A stretch of 64,000 nt of DNA, from assembly GCF_022539315.1 (NCBI RefSeq), contig NC_066316.1:67009494-67073493 (forward strand). The letters are read 5' to 3'. A model generated the notes under the pieces. The model saw only the letters and a list, made by a program, of their open reading frames with translations, searched no databases and was not told the origin of the DNA. The stretch comes from Serinus canaria (taxonomy: Eukaryota; Chordata; Aves; Passeriformes; Fringillidae). Each line of letters opens with the position of its first letter. Position 1 is the first letter of the stretch. The translations under genes were made by a program, and so were the position numbers. Of this stretch, positions 1 through 11,898 are shown one piece after another.

Positions 1-3000
1 TCCATCTCATTTCAGTCTGTAATGTCATTTGATTCCAAGATCATTCCACAGCATACTTTGTACAAAAAAATCCCTCCTCTCTGTTAGATAAATGTGCTGT
101 TATATTTTCAAGCAGGCAAGAATCTATAAAATTTTTACATGTAAGTGTAAAAATGCTTATATTGATAAGAGAAATCTAAGCCACATCCTTTTGTACTCTA
201 ACCATTTGCCCCTTAACAGATAAGACTTGTCAGAGAGGTGTTTTTACTCTGAGTGTGTCTGAAGTTTCAAAATAGGCTGTTCTTTTTCTCCTTTAGTGAC
301 CATATATATAAACAGAATGTAGGAATTTCTGGGTTTAGGTTTCTCTTTCTTAGCAATAAAGAGACAAATTTTACTGTGTATCCCCATTTAGGCAAGATGG
401 ATTATAAGAATGTCACCCTTACAAAAAAACAACGAGTCCCAGCAACATCTAGCAAAATTTGAGACAGCTCTGAGCATTTCTGAAACACATTCACTTCATT
501 ATCTACCACTTCCTATTTAGATGCAAGAAAAACTTGAGCCTTTGGAGACAGGTAATTGAAACTTTGATTTAATTTAGATTTGGATTCTGTTCGAGTCCAT
601 CTGTACTTAATGAAAATGTTAAAAACTACAGAAACAAATATGGATTGGAACTGGCAACACTCCTCTGGGCAAAACTCCCCTAAAATCAGTGTAGATGTGC
701 CACAATTAGTTTCCAAGGCTAGAACTTGACTGGAATTAGAGGCCAAAAACATCTGCTGTATATTCTGTAATATTTGCCCATAAAATTTTCTCAAGAGACA
801 ATCTTAAATATGCAGTGCATGTCTTAATGAAAAGAGAGGAAAAATTGGTTTCGATTTTTTTTATGATGGGGAGAATTCTGATGTCATAGAGTAAAATGGA
901 AAAATATAGCAAAGGATTACATAATTTAACCTCTTGCTGAGATGGAGCAGAAGATGCCAGGGGGCCTTGGTGGTAGTTACCACACTGTTTTTTGTTTTCT
1001 AAGCCTGGTAGAACTCTGGAAAACAGATGGAAGGGGACAAACCATGGAGTCCTGCTTATGTAATTTATGTAATTTATGCGAGTCATTTCACCAAAGGGCC
1101 AATTGCTACTGAAGACCAAATAATACAGAAGAACCTTCTGAGTGGACAAATGCAGAGCAGATGCTCAAAGGAAGGCAACAGCTTTTCAGAAGTGGAGGTG
1201 TCTGTGAAAGTAGCAGCCACTGTGGGACGAAAGATGGCCCAGCTTCACTGTGACAAGCCTAGAAGCTGTGAGAATTAGCTACAGCAGAGAATTCGCTATT
1301 TTGGAAACTTAAACTTGAGATTTAGCAAGTGGAAAACACTGAAATTTCCATTAGGAAAATATCTATTCTCTGAGACCAGTTAAGGAGGAGATAGAGGTCT
1401 GCCTACCCTCTGAACCTGCCTTGGGTATGGCACCACGGTTCAGAAAAGAATACTGTGGTTTGGTTTCTCCTTAGAAGTAGGGTCTTGAAACTGTTTTGAT
1501 TTGGATTTGATTGATTTTCCATCAGTTCATTGCCTGTGCTTTTTAGTGGGCATTTCCAAAAGCAACTGTGGGACTAGTGGAGTAAATCCTGCAGTCCCTG
1601 GAAAGAAAGAGGATTCTCCAGAGAAAGCACCGGATTTTGCTACACGCTCTGAATCACCCTCTGGAGAAGCCTTATTTTCCCCATGGGCTATCAGGAGACC
1701 TCAGGGACATTTATCTCATTAGCAGGCTACAAAGGCCTTTCTGAGTGTTTCCCTTGTGTGTTTCCACAAGCCTCTCCTGCTTGTGTACATGAAACAGAAA
1801 CTATGGGATGGATTCACTCCTGCCCTAAGCCGACTGACGCCAGCAGGGTTTTCTTCCAGAGAGAAACTCAATCCAACACTTCTATTTAGTCTAAATCCGT
1901 ATTAAGTTTTATTTGTTTGTTTTCATTGCCATGCCTTTTAATTAGCTGTGTTCTTAGAAAACGGTGTTTTCCTCCAGCGTTTTCCTTTCCAAAAGAGAGA
2001 TGTGCCTTTTCCAGAAATATCCAAGTGACTTCAGAGTGGAAGTCTTGTTGAAAATCAGGCTTCTGAAGCAGCAAATAATCCTTCTGCATTCAAAAGGCAG
2101 AATGATCCCAGTTGCCGCATCACTGAACCTATCCCTGGGCAAGTAATATATTCAGGAGCCAATTGGGTCTGATATTTTAATTATAGATTATATCAATTTA
2201 TTAAAGCTTAATGCTACTTTCCTTGAAGAGGCAGGGGGAAGTGACACCCTAATAAAACTGGAATACAGTAATCCCATTTGCTGTGCCTGCCGCCTACTTT
2301 TACAACCAACCACATAATATATTTTTGGCAACTTAGATGCACCATTTCCCTTACACTTGATGCATTTTAATATAAATGGTAAATGACCTCAGCATTTCCT
2401 GGAATTGGAGAAGTGGTGAGCATGGATGGCTCCTCGGGAGCAGCAGATGGAGCAGGACCATGAATATCAGTGGGAGTGTCTGCACAGCTTTTCGTACGCT
2501 TTGGCTTGCACCCATAACGAGACCATATGTTTAGAAAAACCTCTCCATGGCTACCTGGGAATCACATGAAGCACAACAGAAACGGAAAGCAAAACCTGTC
2601 CCTGAGTGCATGTTTGGCATTAGGGTTGGGTGCCAGCCCTCTATGTTGTGGTGGCCTGGGAAGTCAGGAATTCACCACAAAGAAAGAAGGATGCTGAATT
2701 TGACTGTGTACCCAGAACAAAAGTCCTGAAAGTTTGATTGAAAGAGCACAAAATAATTTTGATATTTTGAAAGGAAGTAACAAAAGAAAGTGTATTTTTT
2801 CCTTTCATGAACTCAAGTATGAATGCCTCTCGCAATCTCTTTTGGGAAACAACCCTAGCTTAATAAGTCTTTTACATGAACAGAAAGAGTACAGAAACAT
2901 GAACAGAAACAGCAGAGTTTTTCAGGCCCTGCTGCCTTGCCCCCAGAAATATGCTTTTTTCTTAATAGCAAGTGGACTGCCTTACTTAATAGCATACTGA

Positions 3001-3710
3001 CCTTGACTTTTATTTATGTGCTGTTTACAGTGGTTTGACAACAGCTTTGTTTCATTTATTCCTGGATTCCAAACTGAAATAATAATTTCTTCTTCTGAGG
3101 GAAGTAATTCTTATTCTGCTTGTACAGCTACAAGTAGAGAAAGAAAAATAAATTAAAAACACATAAGGCCCAGCGTTACACATAAAAATATGTTACCAAA
3201 CAGCTTTGCTGTAGCAAAACTATAAGAAAAATAAAGGAATCAAATAGAAACAAATAGAATCAAAAAAGATGGACACTGAAACATAGTAGTGACACGGTGA
3301 CTTAACATCTAAAAGTAATGCATTAACCTAGGCTCAAAAACTCAGAGTCACATAGGTTGCTTATATTTTGTCAAAATTGCTTAAATTCTTCAGGCTTGGG
3401 TTGATCTCCTGTTTGTCAAAGATGTCATGCACTTCTGCAGCCACAAATACTTAAGCAAGAGTACAGAAAGGGCTTTAGTGGCTTGTTTAGACACATCCAA
3501 CAGAGTCCTGCAGATCAGCTTGGTTCAGGTAGTTCACATCTGTGTTATAGGTGAGCAACCAAACCAAAGCCCACAGTTTTGTGAGGCATGAACATTTTCT
3601 GTAAGAGCTTTGAAACACCAATTGTCATGTTTGCATTGTGAGTAGGTGTTGGAAGTTAATGAACTGCCTTCAAGTTTCTGGAGAAAACCTAACAATACAC
3701 AAAATGACTG
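1..3710. other. non-coding, AT-rich unique DNA
   Basis: I see no gene, RNA gene or recognisable transposon here. Short reading frames occur on both strands (for example 736-1149 minus, 137 codons), but they overlap each other and show no domain, signal peptide or family resemblance. A small tandem duplication of a 9-base AT-rich unit lies near 1058-1075. The base composition is typical of vertebrate intergenic or intronic DNA. Splice-site-bounded small exons cannot be excluded by eye. Confidence 0.6.
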
Positions 3711-3830
3711 AATCTGAAGGGACACAACAAGGATCACCCAGTCCAGCTCTGAAGTGAATGGCCCACGCATGGAGCAGCCATGACCATGGTGGTATTAGCA
3801 CCGTGGCCTGACCAAATGAGCTGATCTCAG
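3711..3830 (-). mobile_element. tRNA-Ile-derived SINE with CR1 tail (TguSINE1-like)
   Basis: Read on the minus strand, 3830 to about 3759 aligns with a vertebrate tRNA-Ile(AAU). The A-box region reads TCAGCTCATTTGG (tRNA: TTAGCTCAGTTGG), followed by CGGTGCTAATA covering the anticodon arm, then CCATGGTC, and it closes on GGGCCA as the acceptor end does. After a few bases, 3751 to 3711 reads AGCTGGACTGGGTGATCCTT and then GTCCCTTCAGATTC, which is the 3' tail of avian CR1 elements. A tRNA-Ile head plus a CR1 tail is the known design of the passerine SINE TguSINE1, which CR1 enzymes mobilise in trans. Many substitutions in the tRNA part, including the D and T arms, show it is an old, inactive copy and not a working tRNA gene. 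Confidence 0.8.
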
Positions 3831-4727
3831 GATTTGATGAAAACAAAAAAAAAAGAAGTTGTCTTGTAAATGTTTCAGGTACCACCAAATGATTGTCCTG
3901 CTCAGAAAGGCATGTAGGACAGAATATGCAACCTCTTGCATATTCTTTGATTTAGTGAATTGTAAATATTTCAACGATTAGTTTCACCTACAGTTCATGT
4001 CAAAGGCTTTCAGTATATATTTTAATATCTTAAAATTAAAAAATATATTAAGGATCTAGATTTCTTTTTACACTCCAGATGCAGCTGGCTCAAAGATATC
4101 TTTACAGTGCTTTTTCTTTTCTGTGTTCTGCATGTGAAAAAAATGAAAAGTAAAAAAAAATTAATTTTAAAATGAAATAAATATCTTTATTCCCTTAACT
4201 CTACATATGTAAAATAGATTTCTATATAAAACACCTGTTCTTTAGTATGGCATTATTGGTGTTTTTAGTGTCTTGTTTATATTTGTTGATGAAAAAAACA
4301 CAAATGACAAACATATTTCTTTGTTCAAGTAAGCATGAACTCTAGGCTGCACAGAGAATAGGGTTCAGAAAGGGTTTACTGCAAAACTTAATGAGGTAGT
4401 CATTTCAAGGTAATAATGTATGTAGACATTAATTTCAGTTGCCCTTGCAGAGTAATTGTCCATCTTGAGGAAAAATTAGCTTATCTTCAGTGCCATAAAG
4501 CCAAAAACAAGCACTGTTGAAAATTTGTTTCCTTGAAAAAATAATTTCAATATCTCAATATTTCAGTACTTATGAAACTACTTTTTTCATTCTAACATCT
4601 CTTCTGCAAAAGACTTTTAAGCTTCCACCCTGCTTGCCATGCGAAAACAAGGCATAGAGTTGTTAAGAGGAATTGCATGTCTGCCTGTCAGACTATCCTG
4701 CTGATAACTTTTGAAACTTTTACAAAA
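3831..4727. other. non-coding, very AT-rich DNA
   Basis: This stretch has many A and T runs and stop codons in all frames. I see no gene, RNA or transposon in it. Confidence 0.6.
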
Positions 4728-4980
4728 TCCCAGAACAGTCTCCAGAGAAGGGACCTCTGGAGGTCATCTGGTCCAAGCCCCCATGCTCAAGCAGGGCCAC
4801 CCATAGGTGATTTCCCAGGACTACGTACAGATGGCTTTTGAATGCCTCTAAGGATGCAGACTCCATCATTTCTCTGGAAAACCTTTGCCAGTGCTCTGTC
4901 ACTTTTACAGTGAAAAAGCCATTTCTCATCTTCAGAGAAACCTCCTGCATTGCAGTTTGCCCCTTTTAACTCCATCACAC
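4728..4980 (-). mobile_element. CR1 LINE fragment, 3' end
   Basis: On the plus strand this begins with GAGAAGGGACCTCTGGAGGT and continues through CATCTGGTCCAAGCCCCC and CTCAAGCAGGGCCACC, the reverse complement of the CR1 3' untranslated region. It then runs into the end of ORF2. The minus-strand translation contains NGFFTVKVTEHWQRFSREMM and ESASLEAFKSHL, matching the conserved CR1 ORF2 C-terminus (pattern FFT..V..HW..LPRE..ESPSLE.FK..L). The copy is 5'-truncated, as most CR1 insertions are. It is diverged, since the usual LPREVVES is here FSREMMES. It cannot be autonomous. Similarity fades at about 4980, although the next 100 bases could be further decayed CR1. Confidence 0.88.
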
Positions 4981-7900
4981 CTGTAAGTAGAGAAGTCTGC
5001 AGGGTTCTTGAAGCACTGTGAAAGCTGCTAGCCAGGAGACAGCACAGCTGGGCTGAGTGAGGGAGGGCTGCCACTAGGTGAGCATAAGACAGGTGTCCAT
5101 ATTAGATGACCAAGCAGGGTGTGCATAGGTGGCTGCCCATGCTCCTGAAGTGTAGAAGTACCATGACAGGCATCATGAAAAAATGGGTTGGTGCTATGAG
5201 GCAGTGGCTTAGAGGCTCTGGGATATTAGCCTCTAGGAAAAATAATTGCTTCCTGTCCAATGCTTTAAGAAAAAAATTTACTTCTGTGTGGAGCTATGCC
5301 TGCTTCTTGCAGTAGATGACTATTGAAAATAAAATATTTGTTCTCAGTGGACTTGGAGAACCCTGTCCTATAGGACAAAAGCTACCTTCCTCTGTCATGA
5401 ACCCAATGTTACCAAAATCTATAGGTATGTGTTTGTGAATATAAATTTTGCTAGGATTGATTTTTTCAATCAATCAATTCAGTGGAAGACGCTGAAATAT
5501 AAGCATCTTTATTCTTCACCAGAGTGGAAGCTCTCTTGATTTCTCCATATCTCAACTCACAAAGAAACAACCCCTTTTCCAAGAATTACTGTAAATGTTA
5601 CAGGGCCAGGATCCCTCAGGTAATCATGCAGCAGACCACCTTCCAGGTCCTGAGAAAGCAAGCAGGCTCTGAGTCTTGGGAATTTGTGTTGTTCTGTTTT
5701 GATTTGCGCAGGAGTTCACGCAGAGGCAATTTTGACAGCTGAGCTGAAGGGAACTTTTTTCCCGTCAAAGTTTTGTCTCAGTGCAGCCTTGCTCACTAGG
5801 AACTGGACAATGATAATGGGCTATGGTTGTTTATCAGAACCCTGACCAGCCCATTTCAGGGCTTTCATAAACTGAGAAAGTTGCATGAGCAGAGGTCCAA
5901 TATCACTGATTACTACTTGGTGGAAATCAGATGGAAAGATATTCGCAATAGCTAAGCAGAGAAGCAAGGAAGGTCCCAGAGCACAAATTTGTCTCAAAAG
6001 TAAATAAGTATCTGTACTTGTCTGCTGTTTCCCTTGAACCTTTCAGTGTAACTGAAGTTTGGGCAGTAATCTATATTCTGTTCCATTTATTATTCAGGCT
6101 TCACATTGCAGTGTTTCAACACTTTCCATATGCATAGAGAACAGCATGATTATGAGATATCAGATGCAGTTTTCACTTTCTATCATCCTCTCCCTGAATA
6201 TTGGCCCTCAGGCTGCATGGGCAGGCTGAGACTGCCCCTTTACTTATTTGGCCAAAATATTAGCTTGTTTTTGCTTAGTGATTAGAGCAGAAGGCAAGTC
6301 TGTGAGTCTCAAGTTTGTCTCTGACCCAATGAATAGCTACTTACTTAGGAAAGAAATTGAGAGAAAACAACTGGAAATTATTATTGAATAGTTTTACATG
6401 ATCAAATGGGTTGCGTAGTTATCTCTGCTGGGAAAAAAATGAGATATTTTGAACCTGTGTGTCTCAAATTCAGAGAAAACTCCCCTTGCCATATTATTAT
6501 CTGTTTGGGGCTGGTTTTCTGGTTTTCAAAGTCAAAAAAAAGCAAAAAGTCTTGAGTTTGTCACAGGGGAGAGTGGGAATATTTTTATTTTAAATCACAG
6601 ATTATCAGATTCAAGGCTCATGGAGACATGAAATTATACCTGGGGCCATTAATTGGACAAACAGAGTATCTTTCTGTTTCTTAATGTCTTAATTATTCAG
6701 TCCAGCTTTCTGTGGAGACAACTTGGTGCTAATACACACTGATGGACTTTTCAGATGCTTCACTTGGAGCGTGTAACATGAAAAAAAATTAAATCACCCA
6801 TGATATTACTTTCCATGAAGGAAAGTTTACTGCTACATGCAGTGGAAAAGGTAAGAAAGATCCTCAAGTTCAACAAAAAAGCTGCCTCTTCTGTGACACA
6901 ATCACAATTAAAGAATCTATTAAATAAGAAGTGTATGTATTTAGTTATCCATTGGTTCATTCTGTCTTTGGATCAGGAAAAGTCCAGGACCAGTCTGATG
7001 ATCTCCCTGGGAGCCACTGAGGAACATAGCCCATCACTGGGTTGCTCCTCTGCTAACTGCATCTCCACACAGATTTGGTGGAGACATCCAGTCTGTGATG
7101 AATACAGCCTAGGGAAATACAGGCCTAGAACTGTCTACTGACTCATTATTAATACATTGGAATAGTCTGGACCTGTGACCTCTTTACTGAATATCCCCCC
7201 TCTCCCTCCCACCCTGCCGGTGTGCATGTCAGGAGGACTTCTGGACTTTGCATGTCCACAAGCAGAGCCACAACACCTCTCTTCACACTCCTCTTGTTGG
7301 CTGTGCCCCAGAGTGCCTTGCCCACAGAGAAAGCACCCTTTGACAGGACAGAGCCTCCTGGCAAAAGCAGCTTTTGTGTGCCCAGCATGCAAACACCATC
7401 TCCCAAAACGGATCAGATGTGATTTCATCTGGTAGCGCCTACTGTGTGCGGCTCAATAACAAACCAAAAATGCAATACACAGCAGGGGGAAAAAAGAAAA
7501 TAAGTGGAGTACATTAGATTTTTTTAATTATTCTTTTTTTCCCCTGTTACTTACAGCCACTCAGCAATAGACTAGCAGATTTAGGTTCCATATAAAAATG
7601 AGTAGCAAGACAGGTCCAGAGAACAATACATCTGAAGGAAAGGGACTTCCAGAACCAGACCCAGGGGCTTTTTTTGTGTGAGGCCTGGAAGCAGCTAATC
7701 TCTGCTGAGTAAAGATAGCCATTCAGCTCAGATCAGTCCCCTACACTGCCGGAGGAGGAAAACTGGGGAATCGTTTCATTGTCATTACTGGGGAGCCACC
7801 AGATGCTTGGGATTCCATATATTTGGGGGATAAACCTTTCAAAAGCTCCATTGACACTGGGGTATGTCAATAATTCCACATATTAGTTGCATGCAAATAC

Positions 7901-8040
7901 TACACAATAAGGTATGGAAAGCAAACTGTAATTGGGAATACCAGGGTGAAGGGGGCTCTATCTTCTGACTGAGCCCATTGTTGAACTCCAGGCTGAACCT
8001 CCGACCCTTTACTTTGGAGGGACACAATAGGCTTTGATAT
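4981..8040. other. non-coding unique DNA
   Basis: No gene or mobile element is recognised here. A small hairpin-capable AT element lies at 5456-5476, with arms GATTGA and TCAATC. A C-rich and T-rich patch at 7190-7420 carries several overlapping short frames on both strands, none with a domain. Confidence 0.55.
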
Positions 8041-8270
8041 GAGATGGTGGGAAACGGGCTTGGAGGCTCATTTCACATTCAGCTGCAATTCATCAGCTTG
8101 GCTGGGACTTCTAGCAGCTTTAATGACCACTGCAATTGATGGTTAAATCAATTTGTGACGGTGACAGCATGGCTGGCCCCTAGACTGTAACAATTCGGGA
8201 TTACAACAGGCAGAAAGGGCCCCGTTATTCAGACATGCGTGGTTTCTGCTCAGCCCAGAGTGGGAACAAC
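8041..8270. promoter_or_regulatory. candidate conserved non-coding element
   Basis: This block has balanced composition, few mononucleotide runs and dense homeodomain/HMG-like sites, such as GCAATTGATGGTTAAATCAATTT around 8130-8155 (in pieces: CAATTGATGG, TTAAATCAAT). It also retains CpGs, which are scarce in the neighbourhood. It carries no transposon signature. That style is typical of developmental enhancers, but the call is by appearance only. It sits directly upstream of the CpG-rich block at 8440-8990, and the two may form one element. Confidence 0.3.
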
Positions 8271-8373
8271 AGCAGGACAAAGTCTCACAAAAACAAGACC
8301 TGGAGAATGCACACATTCACTCCAGTTGACTACACACCACCATGGCTTCTTTGTAGCGTGATGAGGCGGGTTT

Positions 8374-8406
8374 AAAAAATAAAAAAAAAAAAGAAAAAAA
8401 AAAAAA
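8374..8406. repeat. A-rich low-complexity tract
   Basis: Nearly pure adenine with single T and G interruptions. No target-site duplication or upstream transposon body is obvious, so it is not called as a retroposon tail. Confidence 0.9.
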
Positions 8407-8439
8407 GCATTGTTACAAATAAAAATATACAGTAAGACA

Positions 8440-8990
8440 CAAAAGACCCTGATATCTGACTATATCCTTAGGGAAAGTGGCAACCCAGAAAGAATTTCAG
8501 CTTTGTTCCTCCAGAGACGAAGTGGGTGGTCTGTCCCCCCACCACCCTCGACCCCAAAATGTCTTGGCGCTTGCCCCCACAGCAAAACTCAGCCGTGTCT
8601 GGATTATGATCGAGCAGGTTTGGCAAGAGGGGCATGGGCGGGGGGATGGGTGCCAAGGGGATCTCCGACAGTGCGAAGGAAGAACTGCTCCCTCTTCTGT
8701 CACTGAAGGATAAATGCGCTTGGAACGATCTACAATTTGTTTTTCTTGTTTACATGATTTTAATTGCCTCTTACGCCAAAGTGGCGTTTCAGAGAAAGAA
8801 GCCGACCGGAGACCGCTCTGGTGGCCTTGCACGTGGCAATTTTGTTACAGGAGATTCCGTTCCTTCGGACCAGGGTCTGCAAGTCCGGTGCTTGATGACA
8901 AGAGAGAAATGCACCTTCAAATCATCTTAGCTCTTCCTTCTCCTGCCTTTTGCTGGTGTAACATGATATTTGCATCCAAACGATAAGGTG
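8440..8990. promoter_or_regulatory. CpG-enriched block, candidate promoter or enhancer
   Basis: About 19 CpG dinucleotides fall between 8515 and 8890, roughly 5 per 100 bases, in a window where CpG is otherwise rare. Visible sites include a CACGTG E-box at 8830-8835, an E2F-like TTGGCGC near 8562 and a short palindromic element ACGCCA-AAG-TGGCGT at 8773-8787. Retained CpGs in a vertebrate germline suggest a hypomethylated regulatory sequence, such as a small CpG island serving a non-coding transcript or an enhancer. Overlapping reading frames of 78-111 codons exist here on both strands, but they have no recognisable domain and are best explained by fewer AT-rich stop codons. No TATA box or splice structure could be assigned. 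Confidence 0.35.
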
Positions 8991-11814
8991 ATGTTGAAAT
9001 CAGACAGGAAAATGTGTGATTGTGATTCTGCTTTTCAGTACAATATTTAATATGAACTAAAAATTATCAGATGTATATATCTGTGTTGAATTGTAGATAT
9101 GACCTAATGTGCATGTGTGGTTTCAGTCAAATGACACTTTAAATATGTCAGTTGATTCAGTGTAAAGCTATGTTCTCTATGTCACATTAACTGAAATAAT
9201 GTATTCAGCCCAAATAGAACAGTTACAAAATTAATGTATGCTCTTGTGTATCTAACTAAGCATAGATTCATTAAATAAATCAATGTGTTATGTAGTCAGA
9301 GAATTAAAATACTTAAAAATTTATAGGAGGAAGTTGCTAATGTGAGGACTGAAAATTATGCCAATCAATAACTTGCAAATTATATTGTAATTAATTACAT
9401 ATCTCTGTTTGTGGTTAGGAAGATATTTGGGTGTATGCTAAAGAAAGGTGTTGAAAATGAGTTCTAAAAAAATGAAAACGCGAGACACAGCCCAGTGACC
9501 TGTTACATAAATCCCTTCATTCCCATTCTGAGTTGAAGTCAACAATTAATAAGCAATGCTGGCACCTTTCTTACCAAATGTCATGGTCTAAATGTTGCAA
9601 AAGAAAGAGCTGTTTAGATCCTTGAAGTATATGAATCAATTGGCTGGTGTTAGTACCTGAGAATTTGTATCCTAAAACAAAGTACCACATCTTGAAAATA
9701 TAAACAGATTTTTTTTTCTTTAAAAGGTTTGTCCAAATATTGAAAAAATATTATTGCTAACAGTGGAAAGGTCTGGCACCGGGTCCAAATCCTGACAGAA
9801 AGGAGGTTGGAAAAAAAAAAAAATCACTTGGTTTCTATGGTAACAGTGCTGGTAGAAATAGTTGTGTGAGCATACTGAACGTGCATAAAAGGCTTCCCAA
9901 GGGAGGTCAGAGGATTTGAAGAAAGAAGGAAAAAAAAAGATGGCAGCCACTGCAGAAAGCACAGAGACGTTTTATGCTGAATAAGTGTTTTACATGTGTG
10001 ATGTGATCAATAACAAAATGCTGTTGCTAAGAGAATATTAGAAAATGTTTAATATCTGTCCATTTGTATGCTAAGCATGTGTTTGTGCTTGCTTGTTACT
10101 ATATCAGACAGACGACATATGCAAATTTGCTTCTGCACACATGTACGTGGAAACCAGCGTGTGAATAAATAATACATCATCCTACACAATGGAAATATAA
10201 TGTGAGGCTATAAAAGACTCTTTCAGACATGCATTATCATATATAATGCATCACATATGGACAACTTCGCTATATCAGATATATTAAATACATCTGTGCA
10301 CATTTAAACTATAAAATATAATATCAGTCTAAAATATGTGACACACTGATTGTTCTTGAGAAAATCAGAATGTGAAACAACTCATAAGGAGCAGCAAGAA
10401 GCACCCAGCATTATTTGGGTCCAGGTATTTAATTCTGGATATCTATTTAATTAAATCATTTTAATACCCTTTTATTTTATTAGTGATGACCAAGAAGAAG
10501 TACAAGCTCTGCCATTCAGCCTGCTTAGAATACAGGTGATCACAGTTCATTCTTTTGCTCTAAAATGCTCTCCAGCCTTTTATTTACATCCGCTTCAATC
10601 CTCTCCCTTTATTGTTGGCTGCTATAAACTCACTCCAGGGGGGATGGATGGGCACAGAGTGAAAACCTGACGGAGGCTCCCATGCAGAAGATGAGCTGCT
10701 GTTGGAAGTGAAATCCTGCATCCATAAAGCCAGGGAAAAGGGGAGAATTCTTAGTTACACTTGAAAGCTTCATTTTTGCAGCCATGAAGGAAAATATTTT
10801 TGGCAATGCCTGGTTTAGAAAAGTGTGTGTTGTTTTCATTAATTTTTCAGCAGGACACAGTGCACCAAAATTTCCAAAGCTTGCTAGGTTACTTTCTGCG
10901 GGGCAGTAAGAGAAGATTTCCATTCAGAAAAGATGGCTACTGAAAGCAGGAAGATCTATACCATTCCTGCATCTTTAAAATTCAAAAGCAGCAGCATATT
11001 TTCTGGGATACAGGCACGGAAGCAGCAGATAAGCCTTTTCTCTTCCCTCCCTTCCCACCTCTTCCCATGTGACTACACCTCACCCCACCAAAACCAGACA
11101 TCCCAGCAACAGAAAGCAGCTTTCTCCTGCACCAGCCACAGGGCCATCATCATCACCTTCTCTTCTTCCCTGCATGCAGAAACTGCTGTTCCCCACTGGC
11201 AGTGTACAGGGGGTGGCATGGGCACACAGACAGCAAGGGCCTTGCCCCAGGGACCTCCCCAGAAGGCTTGGAACAACAAAAGGTGCATTTCAGACACAGG
11301 CTGCCAACAGGGGCTCAGCCAGCCCGATGCTGGGTAGAGGCAAGGCACTGCTCTGTAGGAGAGTGGTCTTTGTGAAAGGTGACTGTGCACTGGGGAGCTT
11401 AGCACCACCAGCTTCTTAGCTCATTTGAAAAACCACTACACTGGCTGCACTGGCCCTTTGGAAAATCAGAGGCAGCAGCACTTTCAGTTTCAGAGTGAAG
11501 GTACATTTTAAGGAAGGTATTTTTCATCTCCCTTAAATGAGGATTTTGCAGCTCACATTAGAGATATGTGGAAATTTAATCATACAATGATCATTTTTCA
11601 CCCAACTTCCTAAACTTCCCCTGCTAGCCAAAAGCACCTTGCTAATCATTAATTTTCCTGAATTTCAACTCAGGTTCATATTTCTCTGAAACATAAAATT
11701 TCTCTCTGCAGTTCTCAAAGCTGATATTTGTATCTGTCCTTAGAAAATCACAACACATCACAGTATATAACTAGCAAATATCACTGTTATTGCCAGAGCT
11801 GAGGATGTGGAAAC
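8991..11814. other. non-coding DNA with scattered factor-like motifs
   Basis: Mostly AT-rich unique DNA without a gene. Visible motifs are an RFX-like half site ATGGTAAC at 9837-9844, an octamer ATGCAAAT at 10119-10126, a SOX-like CACAATGG at 10185-10192 and a small palindromic AT element around 10231-10251. From about 11030 to 11420 the sequence becomes C-rich, with 111-134-codon frames on both strands and no recognisable protein. Confidence 0.5.
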
Positions 11815-11898
11815 ACCAAAAACAAAAACAAAACCCAAACAAAAATAAAAAATAAAACATCCACAAAGCAAATAAGCTACAAAAAAAAAAAAAAAAAA
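11815..11898. repeat. A-rich tract ending in (A)18
   Basis: A degenerate CAAAA/AAATA series leads into a pure run of 18 adenines at 11881-11898. It may be the eroded tail of an old retroposon, but no body is recognisable upstream. Confidence 0.85.

Noticed and set aside
3759..3830. tRNA-Ile gene on the minus strand
   Set aside because: The D and T arms carry many mismatches and the sequence runs directly into a CR1 tail, so it is the head of a SINE and not a working tRNA.
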